Below the pieces are notes generated by a model. That model was not told the origin of the DNA. It worked only from the letters and a program-made list of their open reading frames with translations, and ran no database searches. From Paludibacteraceae bacterium (GTDB lineage Bacteria; Bacteroidota; Bacteroidia; Bacteroidales; Paludibacteraceae), in assembly GCA_017478725.1 (NCBI GenBank), contig JAFVDD010000016.1, forward strand, positions 1 through 40,275: 40,275 nt of DNA, given 5' to 3'. The position numbers and the translations under genes were made by a program. Positions 8,288 through 15,753 of this stretch are shown piece by piece (position 1 is the first letter of the stretch; each line of letters begins with the position of its first letter).

Positions 8288-9292
8288 GCCGCACTGGCCG
8301 GAAACCATGACGTCGAAGCCCTTCTGGAAATCCTCGAATTTGAAGCGGTGGGTGATGACAGGACTGAGGTCGAGTCCGCCGAGGAGCATCTGCTCCATCT
8401 GATACCAAGTCTCCCACATGCGTCTTCCTGTGATTCCTTTGATTGTCAGGGCATTGAAGATAACATCGGACCAATTGACCTGTGTATCCGAGGGCAGAAT
8501 GCCGAGCTGGGCGATGTTGGCGCCCTTGTACATATGCTCGATCATTTCGTTGAACGCCGCCGGCGCGCCGGACATCTCCAGTCCGACATCGAATCCGCGT
8601 ATGCCGAGGCGGTCCATCGCTCCTTGCACCGTCTCGCCTTTGGAGCCGTCGACCGTGAGGGTGGCGCCCATTTTCCGGGCGATATCCAGGCGCAGCGGAT
8701 TGATATCCGTCACCACGATGTTCTTGGCTCCGGCGTACCGGCATATGCCCGCCGCCATCGTTCCGATGAGTCCGGCGCCGGTAATGAGCACATCTTCGCC
8801 CAGCAGGGGGAAAGCGAGGGCTGTATGCGTAGCGTTGCCGAAGGGATCCATGATAGCCGCGAAGTCATCGGGTATCTCAGGCCGCAGCCGCACGACGTTG
8901 GATTCGGGGATTGTGACATACTCGGCAAAACAGCCGTCCTTGCCCATAATACCTACAGAGATGGTGTTTTCGCACACATGTCCCATGCCTCGGCGGCAGT
9001 TACGGCAATGGCCGCAAACGATGTGTCCCTCCGCCGTGACGCGTTCGCCGACACGGAAATTGCGGACGCCGGGTCCCACTTCCGCCACAATGCCGACAAA
9101 CTCATGTCCCATGGTGTATGGCGGACGGCAGTGGCTCTGCGACCATGCGTCCCATTTATACATATGCAGGTCGGTGCCGCAGATAGCGGCTTTGATGACC
9201 TTGATCAGCACATCGTTGACTCCCACCTCGGGCATCGGCACATCTTCCATCCAAATGCCGGGTTCGGCGTATTTTTTTACTAAAGCTTTCAT
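8267..9292 (-). CDS. tdh: L-threonine 3-dehydrogenase
   Basis: A zinc-dependent medium-chain dehydrogenase that oxidises L-threonine to 2-amino-3-ketobutyrate with NAD+. Its 341 residues match the E. coli enzyme in length. The key residues fall at the same positions: catalytic zinc ligands C38, H63 and E64, and structural zinc cysteines C93, C96, C99 and C107 (CGHCRNCRRGMGHVC). The Rossmann motif is LITGAGLIGTMAAG. Long family-specific stretches are intact (CGTDLHMYKWD, DPFGNATHTAL, FDVGLEMSGAP, DLSPVITHRF). kbl lies directly upstream on the same strand, so the two encode the two-step conversion of threonine to glycine and acetyl-CoA. The 3' end is followed at once by a diverged second copy of its last seven codons. 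Confidence 0.98.
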   Translation of the reverse strand: MKALVKKYAEPGIWMEDVPMPEVGVNDVLIKVIKAAICGTDLHMYKWDAWSQSHCRPPYTMGHEFVGIVAEVGPGVRNFRVGERVTAEGHIVCGHCRNCRRGMGHVCENTISVGIMGKDGCFAEYVTIPESNVVRLRPEIPDDFAAIMDPFGNATHTALAFPLLGEDVLITGAGLIGTMAAGICRYAGAKNIVVTDINPLRLDIARKMGATLTVDGSKGETVQGAMDRLGIRGFDVGLEMSGAPAAFNEMIEHMYKGANIAQLGILPSDTQVNWSDVIFNALTIKGITGRRMWETWYQMEQMLLGGLDLSPVITHRFKFEDFQKGFDVMVSGQCGKVLLEW

Positions 9293-9300
9293 TTTTCTTT

Positions 9301-9332
9301 CTAGTTATCTAGTCTTCTAGCTATCTAGTTTA
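9301..9332. repeat. CTAG-type octamer array filling the kbl-tdh spacer
   Basis: Four perfect-period units: ctagttat, ctagtctt, ctagctat, ctagttta. The array runs from 8 bases before the tdh start to the kbl stop codon, which is contained in the last unit (9330-9332). Confidence 0.8.
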
Positions 9333-10520
9333 TTTCAATACTCCCAGTTCTTTGCCGACCTTGGTGAAGGCTGCGATGCCGCGGTCGAGCTGTTCGCGGG
9401 TGTGTGCGGCGGACACTTGCACGCGGATACGCGCCTGGCCTTTCGGCACTACGGGATAATAGAAACCGGTGACGTAAATGCCCTCTTCCTGCAAAGCCGC
9501 AGCGAAGTCCTGACTTAGGCGTGCGTCATAGAGCATGACCGCGCAAATGGCGGACTGGGTAGGTTTGATGTCAAAGCCCGCAGCTTTCATGCGCTCGATG
9601 AAATACGCCGTGTTTTCATGCAGGCGGTCCTGCAGTTCGTTGGAGCGGGTGAGAATCTCAAAAGTCTTGATTCCCGCGGCTGCAATCATCGGCGGAATAG
9701 AGTTGGAGAAGAGGTAGGGCCGGCTGCGCTGACGCAGGAGGTCGATAATTTCCTTGCGTCCGGTAGTGAAACCGCCGACCGAACCGCCGAAGGCTTTGCC
9801 GAGGGTTCCGGTGATGATTTCCACTTTGCCGCGGAGGTTGTACAGCTCCGTCACGCCGTGACCTGTCTTGCCCACCACGCCTGCGGAGTGCGACTCATCG
9901 ACCATGACGAGGGCGTTGTATTTTTGCGCCAGTTCGTAGATCTTGTCGAGCGGGCAGACATTGCCATCCATGGAGAAGACGCCGTCGGTAGCGATGATGC
10001 GGAAACGCTGCGCCTGCGCCTGTTTCAGTTTCTCTTCGAGGTCTGCCATGTCGCCGTTGGCATAGCGGTAACGCACTGCCTTGCACAGCCGCACGCCGTC
10101 GATGATAGAGGCGTGGTTGAGGGCGTCGGAGATAATAGCGTCCTCTTCGGTCAGCAGCGGCTCGAACAGACCGCCGTTGGCGTCAAAACAAGCGGCATAG
10201 AGAATGGTATCTTCCGTGCCGAAGAAATCGGAGATGACGCGTTCCAACTCTTTGTGCGTGTCCTGGGTTCCGCAGATGAAACGCACGGAAGCCATGCCGT
10301 AGCCGCGTGCATCCATGCGGGCTTTGGCGGCTTCGATGAGTTCTTTGTTGTCGGCAAGGCCGAGGTAGTTGTTGGCGCAGAAATTGATAACCTCTTTGCC
10401 TCCCTCGACCTGAATGCCCGAAGACTGCGGTGTGATGATCACCCGTTCGTTTTTATACAAACCCGCCTCGCGGATCTCGTCCAGCGTAGAGGCGAGGTGT
10501 TTCTGAAAATCAGTGTACAT
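9330..10520 (-). CDS. kbl: 2-amino-3-ketobutyrate CoA ligase (glycine C-acetyltransferase)
   Basis: A PLP-dependent alpha-oxoamine synthase of 396 residues that splits 2-amino-3-ketobutyrate with CoA into glycine and acetyl-CoA. The PLP-binding lysine is K242 in ITGTLGKAFGGSVGG. VMVDESHSAGVVG carries the Asp and His that contact the cofactor, and the N-terminus (INFCANNYLGLADN) is typical of the family. It is followed on the same strand by tdh after a 37-base spacer made of CTAG octamers, so the two probably form an operon. gdhA is upstream on the same strand; a spacer of about 100 bases with a hairpin separates them, and I see no convincing promoter in it, so kbl-tdh may be read from the gdhA promoter. 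Confidence 0.98.
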   Translation of the reverse strand: MYTDFQKHLASTLDEIREAGLYKNERVIITPQSSGIQVEGGKEVINFCANNYLGLADNKELIEAAKARMDARGYGMASVRFICGTQDTHKELERVISDFFGTEDTILYAACFDANGGLFEPLLTEEDAIISDALNHASIIDGVRLCKAVRYRYANGDMADLEEKLKQAQAQRFRIIATDGVFSMDGNVCPLDKIYELAQKYNALVMVDESHSAGVVGKTGHGVTELYNLRGKVEIITGTLGKAFGGSVGGFTTGRKEIIDLLRQRSRPYLFSNSIPPMIAAAGIKTFEILTRSNELQDRLHENTAYFIERMKAAGFDIKPTQSAICAVMLYDARLSQDFAAALQEEGIYVTGFYYPVVPKGQARIRVQVSAAHTREQLDRGIAAFTKVGKELGVLK

Positions 10521-10541
10521 AATCTGGAGTTGTTTTTTTAT

Positions 10542-10581
10542 TAGCCGGCTAGTTGAATAGTCGTCTAGCTGACTAGTTAGA
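10542..10581. repeat. CTAG-type octamer array (5 units)
   Basis: tagccggc, tagttgaa, tagtcgtc, tagctgac, tagttaga in tandem between gdhA and kbl. Confidence 0.8.
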
Positions 10582-10645
10582 TGATTCCCTGTTCAATAAT
10601 AAATCACCTTGAACAGCTGCATCAAATGATGCCCTGTTCAAGCAT
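10577..10645 (-). repeat. gdhA 3'-end duplicate and hairpin across the gdhA stop
   Basis: The gdhA end (10622-10645, coding L E Q G I I stop) is repeated at 10577-10600 as a sequence that would still code I E Q G I I stop, with silent changes; the offset is 45 bp. Between them a hairpin of 9 + 6 bp (CTTGAACAG at 10608-10616 with CTGTTCAAG at 10634-10642, inner GCATCA/TGATGC) places the gdhA stop in its apex. The hairpin lacks a U-tract, so it is a weak terminator candidate. Confidence 0.7.
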
Positions 10646-11965
10646 CGCAGTAGCGACCTTCATGAAGCCGGCGATGTTGGCGCCTTTGACGTAATCGATT
10701 GTGCCGTCGGGCTGCGTGCCGTAGCGGACACATTGCTCGTGGATGGACTCCATGATATGATGCAGCCTGTCGTCCACCTCTTGTGCCTTCCAACTCAGGT
10801 GCTCGGCGTTCTGCGTCATCTCCAGTCCGCTGGTAGCTACGCCGCCGGCGTTGACCGCCTTGCCCGGCGCAAAGAGCACGCCGTTATGCTGGAAGAAATG
10901 GATAGCGCCCGGCTGGCAGCCCATGTTGCTGACCTCGCAGCAGCACCAGCAGCCGTTGGCTTTGAGCTCTTTCGCATCGTCTTCGCTCAGTTCGTTCTGG
11001 AAGGCGCACGGCAACGCGATGTCGCATGGCACCGACCAGGCTTTCTTGCCGGCGGTGAAGACACAGTCTTTCGGGAACTTGTCCGCCATGTCCTGCACCT
11101 TGTTTCTATTGGACGCGCGCATGACGAGCATGTAGTCAATCATCTCTTTGGTGATACCCTTCGGGATAGCCACTACGCCGTCGGGACCGCTGACAGCCAC
11201 CACCTTGGCGCCCAGTTCAACGGCTTTCGTCGCTGCACCCCAAGCCACGTTGCCGAAGCCCGAGATCGCCACTTTCTTGCCCTTGATATCTTTGCCCGCT
11301 TTGTGCAGGAGGTGCTGCGTGAAATAGAGTGCACCGAAGCCGGTTGCCTCCGGACGGAGGATCGAACCGCCCCACGTCATGCCTTTGCCGGTGAGCACAC
11401 CTGTATGATATTCGCGCGCGAGCTTCTGGTACATGCCGTTGAGGAATCCTATCTCGCGTCCGCCAACGCCTACGTCGCCTGCCGGGATATCCTGGTCGGG
11501 ACCGATGCAACGCCAGAGCTCCAACATGAACGCCTGGCAGAAACGCATAATCTCCGCGTCGGATTTGCCCACGGGGTCAAAGTCCGAACCACCCTTTGCG
11601 CCGCCCATCGGCAGGGTCGTCAGCGCGTTCTTGAATGTCTGCTCGAAACCGAGGAACTTCAGCATCGACGGCGTCACGGCTCTGTGGAAACGGAGACCGC
11701 CTTTATACGGACCGATGGCACTGTTGAACTGCACGCGGTAACCGAGGTTGGTCTGCACCTCGCCCTGGTCGTCAATCCATGTCACGCGGAACGTGAAGAT
11801 ACGGTCCGGCTCCACCATCCGTTCCACGATCTTCGCCTGCTCAAACTCAGGGTGTTGGTTGTACACCTCCTCAATGGATTCAAGAACTTCTTGCACGGCC
11901 TGCAGGTACTCTGCCTCGCCCGGATGTTTCGCCGCTAATTGCGACATAATGGTTTGTACTTTCAT
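10622..11965 (-). CDS. gdhA: Glutamate dehydrogenase, hexameric (NADP-specific type)
   Basis: Catalyses reversible reductive amination of 2-oxoglutarate with ammonia to give glutamate. I start it at ATG 11965 (MKVQTIMSQLAAKHPGE). That gives 447 residues, the same as E. coli GdhA; an upstream in-frame start would fall inside the promoter. Visible motifs: GPYKGGLRFH and the catalytic-lysine segment LPMGGAKGGSDFDP for substrate binding, PAGDVGVGGREIGFLNGMY, and the Rossmann segment VAISGFGNVAWGAATKA. Use of NADP is inferred from the family (class I hexameric enzyme). The promoter at 12016-12047 gives a leader of about 45 bases. It heads a minus-strand series with kbl and tdh, an amino-acid nitrogen and carbon set. 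Confidence 0.97.
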   Translation of the reverse strand: MKVQTIMSQLAAKHPGEAEYLQAVQEVLESIEEVYNQHPEFEQAKIVERMVEPDRIFTFRVTWIDDQGEVQTNLGYRVQFNSAIGPYKGGLRFHRAVTPSMLKFLGFEQTFKNALTTLPMGGAKGGSDFDPVGKSDAEIMRFCQAFMLELWRCIGPDQDIPAGDVGVGGREIGFLNGMYQKLAREYHTGVLTGKGMTWGGSILRPEATGFGALYFTQHLLHKAGKDIKGKKVAISGFGNVAWGAATKAVELGAKVVAVSGPDGVVAIPKGITKEMIDYMLVMRASNRNKVQDMADKFPKDCVFTAGKKAWSVPCDIALPCAFQNELSEDDAKELKANGCWCCCEVSNMGCQPGAIHFFQHNGVLFAPGKAVNAGGVATSGLEMTQNAEHLSWKAQEVDDRLHHIMESIHEQCVRYGTQPDGTIDYVKGANIAGFMKVATAMLEQGII

Positions 11966-12015
11966 TGTGTTGTGTGTTTTTATGGTTGTTGTTATTGATT
12001 TTTCTTTTTCGGGTA

Positions 12016-12047
12016 CAAAATTACAAAAATTCTTGCATATATGCAAG
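12016..12047 (-). promoter_or_regulatory. gdhA promoter
   Basis: Minus strand: CTTG (12044-12047), 20 bases, TAATTTTG (12016-12023). The -33 element lies in a small palindrome, TTGCATATATGCAA. Confidence 0.7.
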
Positions 12048-12054
12048 GATTATT

Positions 12055-14082
12055 TCATTTTTTCTTGAGATAAACAAAGAATGTGGTACCTTTGTCGTTG
12101 CTGGCAAAATCGATGCGCCCTCCCGCACCCTCAACGATGTGCTTGGAAATAGCCAGCCCGAGACCGTTACCGTTGGTCTTGGTGGTAAAATTGGGACGGA
12201 AAATGCGCGGTTGCGCCTCTGCGGGTATTCCGGGACCGTTGTCGGAGAAGGAGATTTGCACCTCTTCGTCGGAATAGGCGGCATTCAGAACGACTATTAT
12301 ATCCGGCGTGTTGGGCGAGGTGAACTCCTTCTCGCTCAAGGCCTGGATGGCATTGCGGAGGATATTGATGAACACCTGGGCAATCTGCTCGTTGTCCGCC
12401 ACAGCCGGCACGCCCGAATCAGGCCCCACATAACGGATGGGAATCTGCTCGTCGTTGGCGCGCTGGAGAGTGATCACATTGCTCAGTTTCTGCGCCACAT
12501 CCACCTCGGTGGCAATCACTTCGGGCTGTTTGGCGAAAGCGGAGAACGACTGGGCGATATGCGCCAGGTTGTCAATCTCGGCAACAAGCATCTTGGTCGT
12601 CTTGTCGAAATAGTCGTCAAAGCCGTCCGTGCCCCGCTTGAGCTGGAGTTTCTGCACCGACAGTTTCATAGGCGTCAGAGGGTTGTTGATCTCATGGGCA
12701 ATCTGCCGCGCCATCGTCCGCCACGCGCCTTCGCGTTCGGCACGCGCCAACCGTTCCGCCGACTCCTCTACCCTGTCCACCAGGATATTATACCGCTCCA
12801 CCAGCTCGCCCAGTTCGTCATGATAAGGATAGTCAATGTGATTGTCCTTGCCGCCAATCTCAAACCGGCGCATTTTCTCATTGATCATAGCAATAGGCGC
12901 TGTCATGCTCCGCGCCGCCCAAAACGAGAAAAACAAGGCCAGCAGCAGCACAATAATATACGGCGGCAACAAGCGTGCCAACAGATTGTCCACCTCCTGA
13001 TTGCGGGTCTGCTCGCTCAGGAAATACGGCACGGCGATATACCCTACCGGCACAAACGAGCCGTTGTAAAACGGCTGGTAATAAACCAGATAGCGGTGCG
13101 TAGCCAGATATTCGTAACAGAGGGTGGAATGGTTGGTGGCAAACATAGCCTGCGGCGCCATACGACGCGAGAGCAGACCGCTGTTGAACAACGCCGGCGA
13201 TGACGAGGCTATCAACTCGCCGGACAGCGAATAGACATGGATATCCTGATTGATATCATACCCCAAATCATGCAGGTCGATCGCCAGTCCCGTTGACTGC
13301 GACGAGGTCAGCGACACATCCCAATAATAGAGCGAACGCAGGTACGACTGCACGTACTCCGACCGGGTCACCAGACTCTCACGCTGACGCTGCTCGTAGT
13401 TGGTTTGCACATAGCGCACCGACATCACAAACACATACACAAACACAGCCAGCACACAGCCGATGATCACATACATGATACGCGTGGTAAGCGGCATATT
13501 CCGGATTCCGCGATAACGGACCAGACCAATCACCGCCAGCAGCACCAGGGCAGAGAACAAGATGATGCAGAGTATGAAATAGAGCCGCCCGTGCCATGCT
13601 TTTTGCTCGTTGTCCTGCGGCAACGGACGGAACGAAAAACTCTGCGAAGCAACGGAATACATCTCCGTATAGTCCTGCAACGCAGTGTATTCGGTAGGAA
13701 TCACCGTCAGGATGTTATACTCCCCTGACCGGGTCCAGCGGGCTACTGTCTTGGCATTGGAAAAAGCCAGATTGCGCCATGTGTCATAAGTGGTCAGATA
13801 GAGTTCGTCCGCAGCCAGACGGTTGGATGACCAATACACCATCTGGCGCGCATCAAACACATAAAACAGCACATCCTCATCGCGTTCGGCTACTGCGCGT
13901 ATCGAATCCATCGGAACGTGGCGTTCCAGACAATCCGCCAGTATCTGTGTGCGCTGTTCCGCATATACCTGCCGTTCCGCCAACCGCCGTTGGGAGTTGC
14001 CGGACGACGATTGGCACGCTGAAAAGGCGACAAGAACCCCCAAGAACAGGGATAAATGAATTATTTTAGCGATTTTTATCAT
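12055..14082 (-). CDS. Membrane sensor histidine kinase, NtrY-like, with N-terminal lipobox
   Basis: A 675-residue kinase starting at ATG 14082; a longer frame upstream would cross the divergent promoter and the neighbouring gene. Residues 1-23 look like a lipoprotein signal (hydrophobic LSLFLGVLVAFSAC, lipid cysteine C23). Predicted membrane helices lie near 168-190, 202-222 and 372-390, with an extracytoplasmic sensor region at about 223-370. A HAMP-like segment follows (FWAARSMTAPIAMINEKMRRFE), then the phosphoacceptor H463 in MARQIAHEINNPLTPMKLSVQ, an NtrY-type H box. The ATPase domain has N box NILRNAIQAL, G1 DNGPGIP and G2 GNGLGLAI. The signal is unknown and no response regulator is adjacent. 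It diverges from the CcdA/ArsG-like gene through a shared promoter, so the two may be co-regulated. The start site would lie only a few bases before the ATG. Confidence 0.9.
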   Translation of the reverse strand: MIKIAKIIHLSLFLGVLVAFSACQSSSGNSQRRLAERQVYAEQRTQILADCLERHVPMDSIRAVAERDEDVLFYVFDARQMVYWSSNRLAADELYLTTYDTWRNLAFSNAKTVARWTRSGEYNILTVIPTEYTALQDYTEMYSVASQSFSFRPLPQDNEQKAWHGRLYFILCIILFSALVLLAVIGLVRYRGIRNMPLTTRIMYVIIGCVLAVFVYVFVMSVRYVQTNYEQRQRESLVTRSEYVQSYLRSLYYWDVSLTSSQSTGLAIDLHDLGYDINQDIHVYSLSGELIASSSPALFNSGLLSRRMAPQAMFATNHSTLCYEYLATHRYLVYYQPFYNGSFVPVGYIAVPYFLSEQTRNQEVDNLLARLLPPYIIVLLLALFFSFWAARSMTAPIAMINEKMRRFEIGGKDNHIDYPYHDELGELVERYNILVDRVEESAERLARAEREGAWRTMARQIAHEINNPLTPMKLSVQKLQLKRGTDGFDDYFDKTTKMLVAEIDNLAHIAQSFSAFAKQPEVIATEVDVAQKLSNVITLQRANDEQIPIRYVGPDSGVPAVADNEQIAQVFINILRNAIQALSEKEFTSPNTPDIIVVLNAAYSDEEVQISFSDNGPGIPAEAQPRIFRPNFTTKTNGNGLGLAISKHIVEGAGGRIDFASNDKGTTFFVYLKKK

Positions 14083-14087
14083 TTCCG

Positions 14088-14123
14088 TTTGCAAAATTAC
14101 AACAAATTTTGTACCTTTGCAAA
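14088..14123. promoter_or_regulatory. Overlapping bidirectional promoter
   Basis: Plus: TTTG 14088-14091, 20 bases, TACCTTTG 14112-14119. Minus: TTTG (14120-14123), 20 bases, TAATTTTG (14092-14099). Each -33 element abuts or overlaps the opposing -7 element, so two polymerases could not bind at once. Confidence 0.75.
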
Positions 14124-14146
14124 CTTTTTTGAAAAAAAATAGCATT

Positions 14147-14872
14147 ATGGTGCAAATTTTTACTGCTCTGCTGCTCGGATTGCTCACTATCCTCGACCCC
14201 TGTACCCTGATGACGAGCATCACAGCTATCAGTTATATCGACAAAGAGATCAACAACCGCCGCAAGGTGCTCACCAACGGACTCATGTTCGTTTTGGGCA
14301 AACTGGTGACCTATGTGCTGCTCAGTGTTCCTTTTCTGCTGGGCGCGCAGACCGATGGCATCCAGCATCTGCTGAGCCGTTTGGGGGAGCCTGTTCTGGC
14401 GGCGTTCATGATCATATGCGGTGTTGTTTTGCTCTTCAGCGGCCATCATCACCATGAGCACGACCATGGTATCAGCAACATGCTGCAAAAAGCGGACTCC
14501 GACTCCAGCTGGCTGTGGTCGTTCGTTCTGGGCATTTTCTTCGCCATCGCTTTCTGCCCCCACCGGCTGGTGTATTTCCTCACGATGATTGATATCACGC
14601 TCACCCTGCCCGGCACATGGAACTGGCTCATGCCGGTCATCTTCGGCCTGGGTACCGGTCTGCCTATTATGCTGATTGCGTGGCTGGTAAGCTACAGTGC
14701 TGTCAGCATAGGCAAACTCACCAGCCGGATGGGAACGTTTGAGAAATGGTTCCGCCACATCTGCGCGGGACTATTCATCGTTCTCGGCGTTTATCTGGCA
14801 ATCCACTGCGTCATGGAGGCGCATGAGCATGAGGATGGCCACCATCACCACCATACGGAATGGGTCAAATGA
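14147..14872 (+). CDS. CcdA/DsbD-superfamily membrane protein, ArsG-like, histidine-rich
   Basis: A 241-residue integral membrane protein with about six helices. The N-terminus ALLLGLLTILDPCTLMTSITAISYI and the later AIAFCPHR match the paired cysteine layout (C19 and C137) of the CcdA/DsbD thiol-transfer family. The nearest family I recognise is the ArsG-like permease group, named for organoarsenical efflux, which usually has SPCPLATN here. Two histidine clusters stand out: residues 100-108 (HHHHEHDHG, in a loop) and the C-terminus (HEHEDGHHHHHTEW). They suggest binding of a soft or transition metal. Electron transfer or export of a metal or metalloid are both possible; I cannot choose. ATG 14147 is used because an earlier TTG lies inside the promoter. 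trmN6 follows after a short repeat-filled spacer. Confidence 0.82.
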   Translation: MVQIFTALLLGLLTILDPCTLMTSITAISYIDKEINNRRKVLTNGLMFVLGKLVTYVLLSVPFLLGAQTDGIQHLLSRLGEPVLAAFMIICGVVLLFSGHHHHEHDHGISNMLQKADSDSSWLWSFVLGIFFAIAFCPHRLVYFLTMIDITLTLPGTWNWLMPVIFGLGTGLPIMLIAWLVSYSAVSIGKLTSRMGTFEKWFRHICAGLFIVLGVYLAIHCVMEAHEHEDGHHHHHTEWVK

Positions 14873-14898
14873 CCAATTGGTAAATGGTAAATGACCAA
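14865..14898. repeat. ACCAAATG-type 7/8-bp repeats at the gene junction
   Basis: Units gtcaaatg, accaattg, gtaaatg, gtaaatg, accaaatg follow one another. They supply the TGA stop of the transporter gene and candidate ATG starts of trmN6 (14884, 14899). Confidence 0.6.
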
Positions 14899-15684
14899 AT
14901 GAACCCGGGTTTTCAGTTCAAGCAGTTCTATGTGCGGCATGAACGCTGCGCCATGAAGGTGGGCACCGACGGTGTTCTGCTTGGCGCATGGACACCTATA
15001 ATGGAAGAATGGCGGATGGCAGATGGCGGAAACACGCGCGTGCTGGATGTGGGCACCGGTTCCGGATTAGTGGCACTGATGCTTGCGCAACGCTTGCCCC
15101 AAGCGCAGATTGACGCTATCGACATAGATGCATCGGCGGTAGAGCAAGCCGGAGAGAATTTTGCTTCCTCGCCTTGGCCCGATCGCCTGCAAGCCTGTCT
15201 CTCACCCTTGCAAACATGGCAAACGAGCAAATATGAAAATGAGAAAATAAGTAAATGCTATTCCCTCATTGTTTCCAACCCGCCCTATTTCCAACACAGC
15301 CTCAAAAACCCCGACAAAGGGCGTGAGTTGGCGCGTCATACGGACAGTCTGTCCTACGAAGAACTGATACATCATAGCGCGCGGCTTCTGCGCAACGACG
15401 GCATATTGGCGCTTATACTGCCTGCCGGAGCGGAGAAAGAGATCTGCGCTCTCGCCCGGACTGAAGGTCTCACTCCTACGCACCTTACCCGCGTTTATAG
15501 CAAGGCCTCCAAACCTGTTAGGAGAGTGTTGATTGCTTTCGTCATGTCCTCATGTCCTCATAACGTCATGTCGTCATGTCGTCATGACGAGATCACATCC
15601 CTTGAAAACTCCCTCATTCTGGAAAACGAAACAGGCGGCCGTTCCGCCGCCTATCAACAATTAACAAAGGACTTCTACCTATAG
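14899..15684 (+). CDS. trmN6: tRNA1(Val) (adenine37-N6)-methyltransferase
   Basis: An AdoMet-dependent Rossmann methyltransferase that makes m6A at position 37 of tRNA-Val in E. coli (YfiC). I see FQFKQFYVRHERCAMKVGTDGVLLGAW, the AdoMet loop VLDVGTGSGLVALMLAQR, acidic IDAIDID, the catalytic SNPPYF and the family ending LTKDFYL. ATG 14899 (MNPGFQF) fits the family; ATG 14884 is an alternative five codons longer. Three segments look inserted. A heptamer-coded stretch near residue 40 comes from DNA ggcggat/ggcagat/ggcggaa. Residues about 105-120 come from six AAATGA-type octamers at 15210-15257. Residues 215-230 (VMSSCPHN, VMSSCRHD) come from six octamers at 15541-15588. The last codons form the 5' arm of the terminator. 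Confidence 0.9.
   Translation: MNPGFQFKQFYVRHERCAMKVGTDGVLLGAWTPIMEEWRMADGGNTRVLDVGTGSGLVALMLAQRLPQAQIDAIDIDASAVEQAGENFASSPWPDRLQACLSPLQTWQTSKYENEKISKCYSLIVSNPPYFQHSLKNPDKGRELARHTDSLSYEELIHHSARLLRNDGILALILPAGAEKEICALARTEGLTPTHLTRVYSKASKPVRRVLIAFVMSSCPHNVMSSCRHDEITSLENSLILENETGGRSAAYQQLTKDFYL
15210..15257. repeat. Octamer array (AAATGA type) inside trmN6
   Basis: gcaaacat, ggcaaacg, agcaaata, tgaaaatg, agaaaata, agtaaatg: six 8-bp units between the AdoMet domain strands and the NPPY motif. The same family recurs at 14865 and at 32456. Confidence 0.6.
15541..15588 (+). repeat. Octamer array (GTCATGTC type) inside trmN6
   Basis: gtcatgtc, ctcatgtc, ctcataac, gtcatgtc, gtcatgtc, gtcatgac: six units of the family that forms the array at 19398-19858. 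Three units equal eight codons, giving a repeated octapeptide. Confidence 0.85.
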
Positions 15685-15710
15685 GCGGAAGTCCTTTGTC
15701 TTTTGTCTTT
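15664..15710 (+). terminator. Rho-independent terminator overlapping the trmN6 stop
   Basis: A 12-bp perfect stem, ACAAAGGACTTC with GAAGTCCTTTGT, has the TAG stop in its loop and is followed by ctttt and gtctttt. A second short hairpin, GCAGGC-aaa-GCCTGC, lies just beyond, before the convergent rny. Confidence 0.85.
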
Positions 15711-15753
15711 TAGCAGGCAAAGCCTGCGGTCTTTATTCTTTTAGCGTAGCGGT

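Noticed and set aside
8253-8744. A 163-codon minus-strand frame overlapping tdh
   Set aside because: It is an alternative frame within tdh; the product is Arg/His-rich without a recognisable fold.
12055-14223. Longer version of the sensor kinase starting at 14223
   Set aside because: It would include the divergent promoter and overlap the transporter gene; the signal-type N-terminus at 14082 is more plausible.
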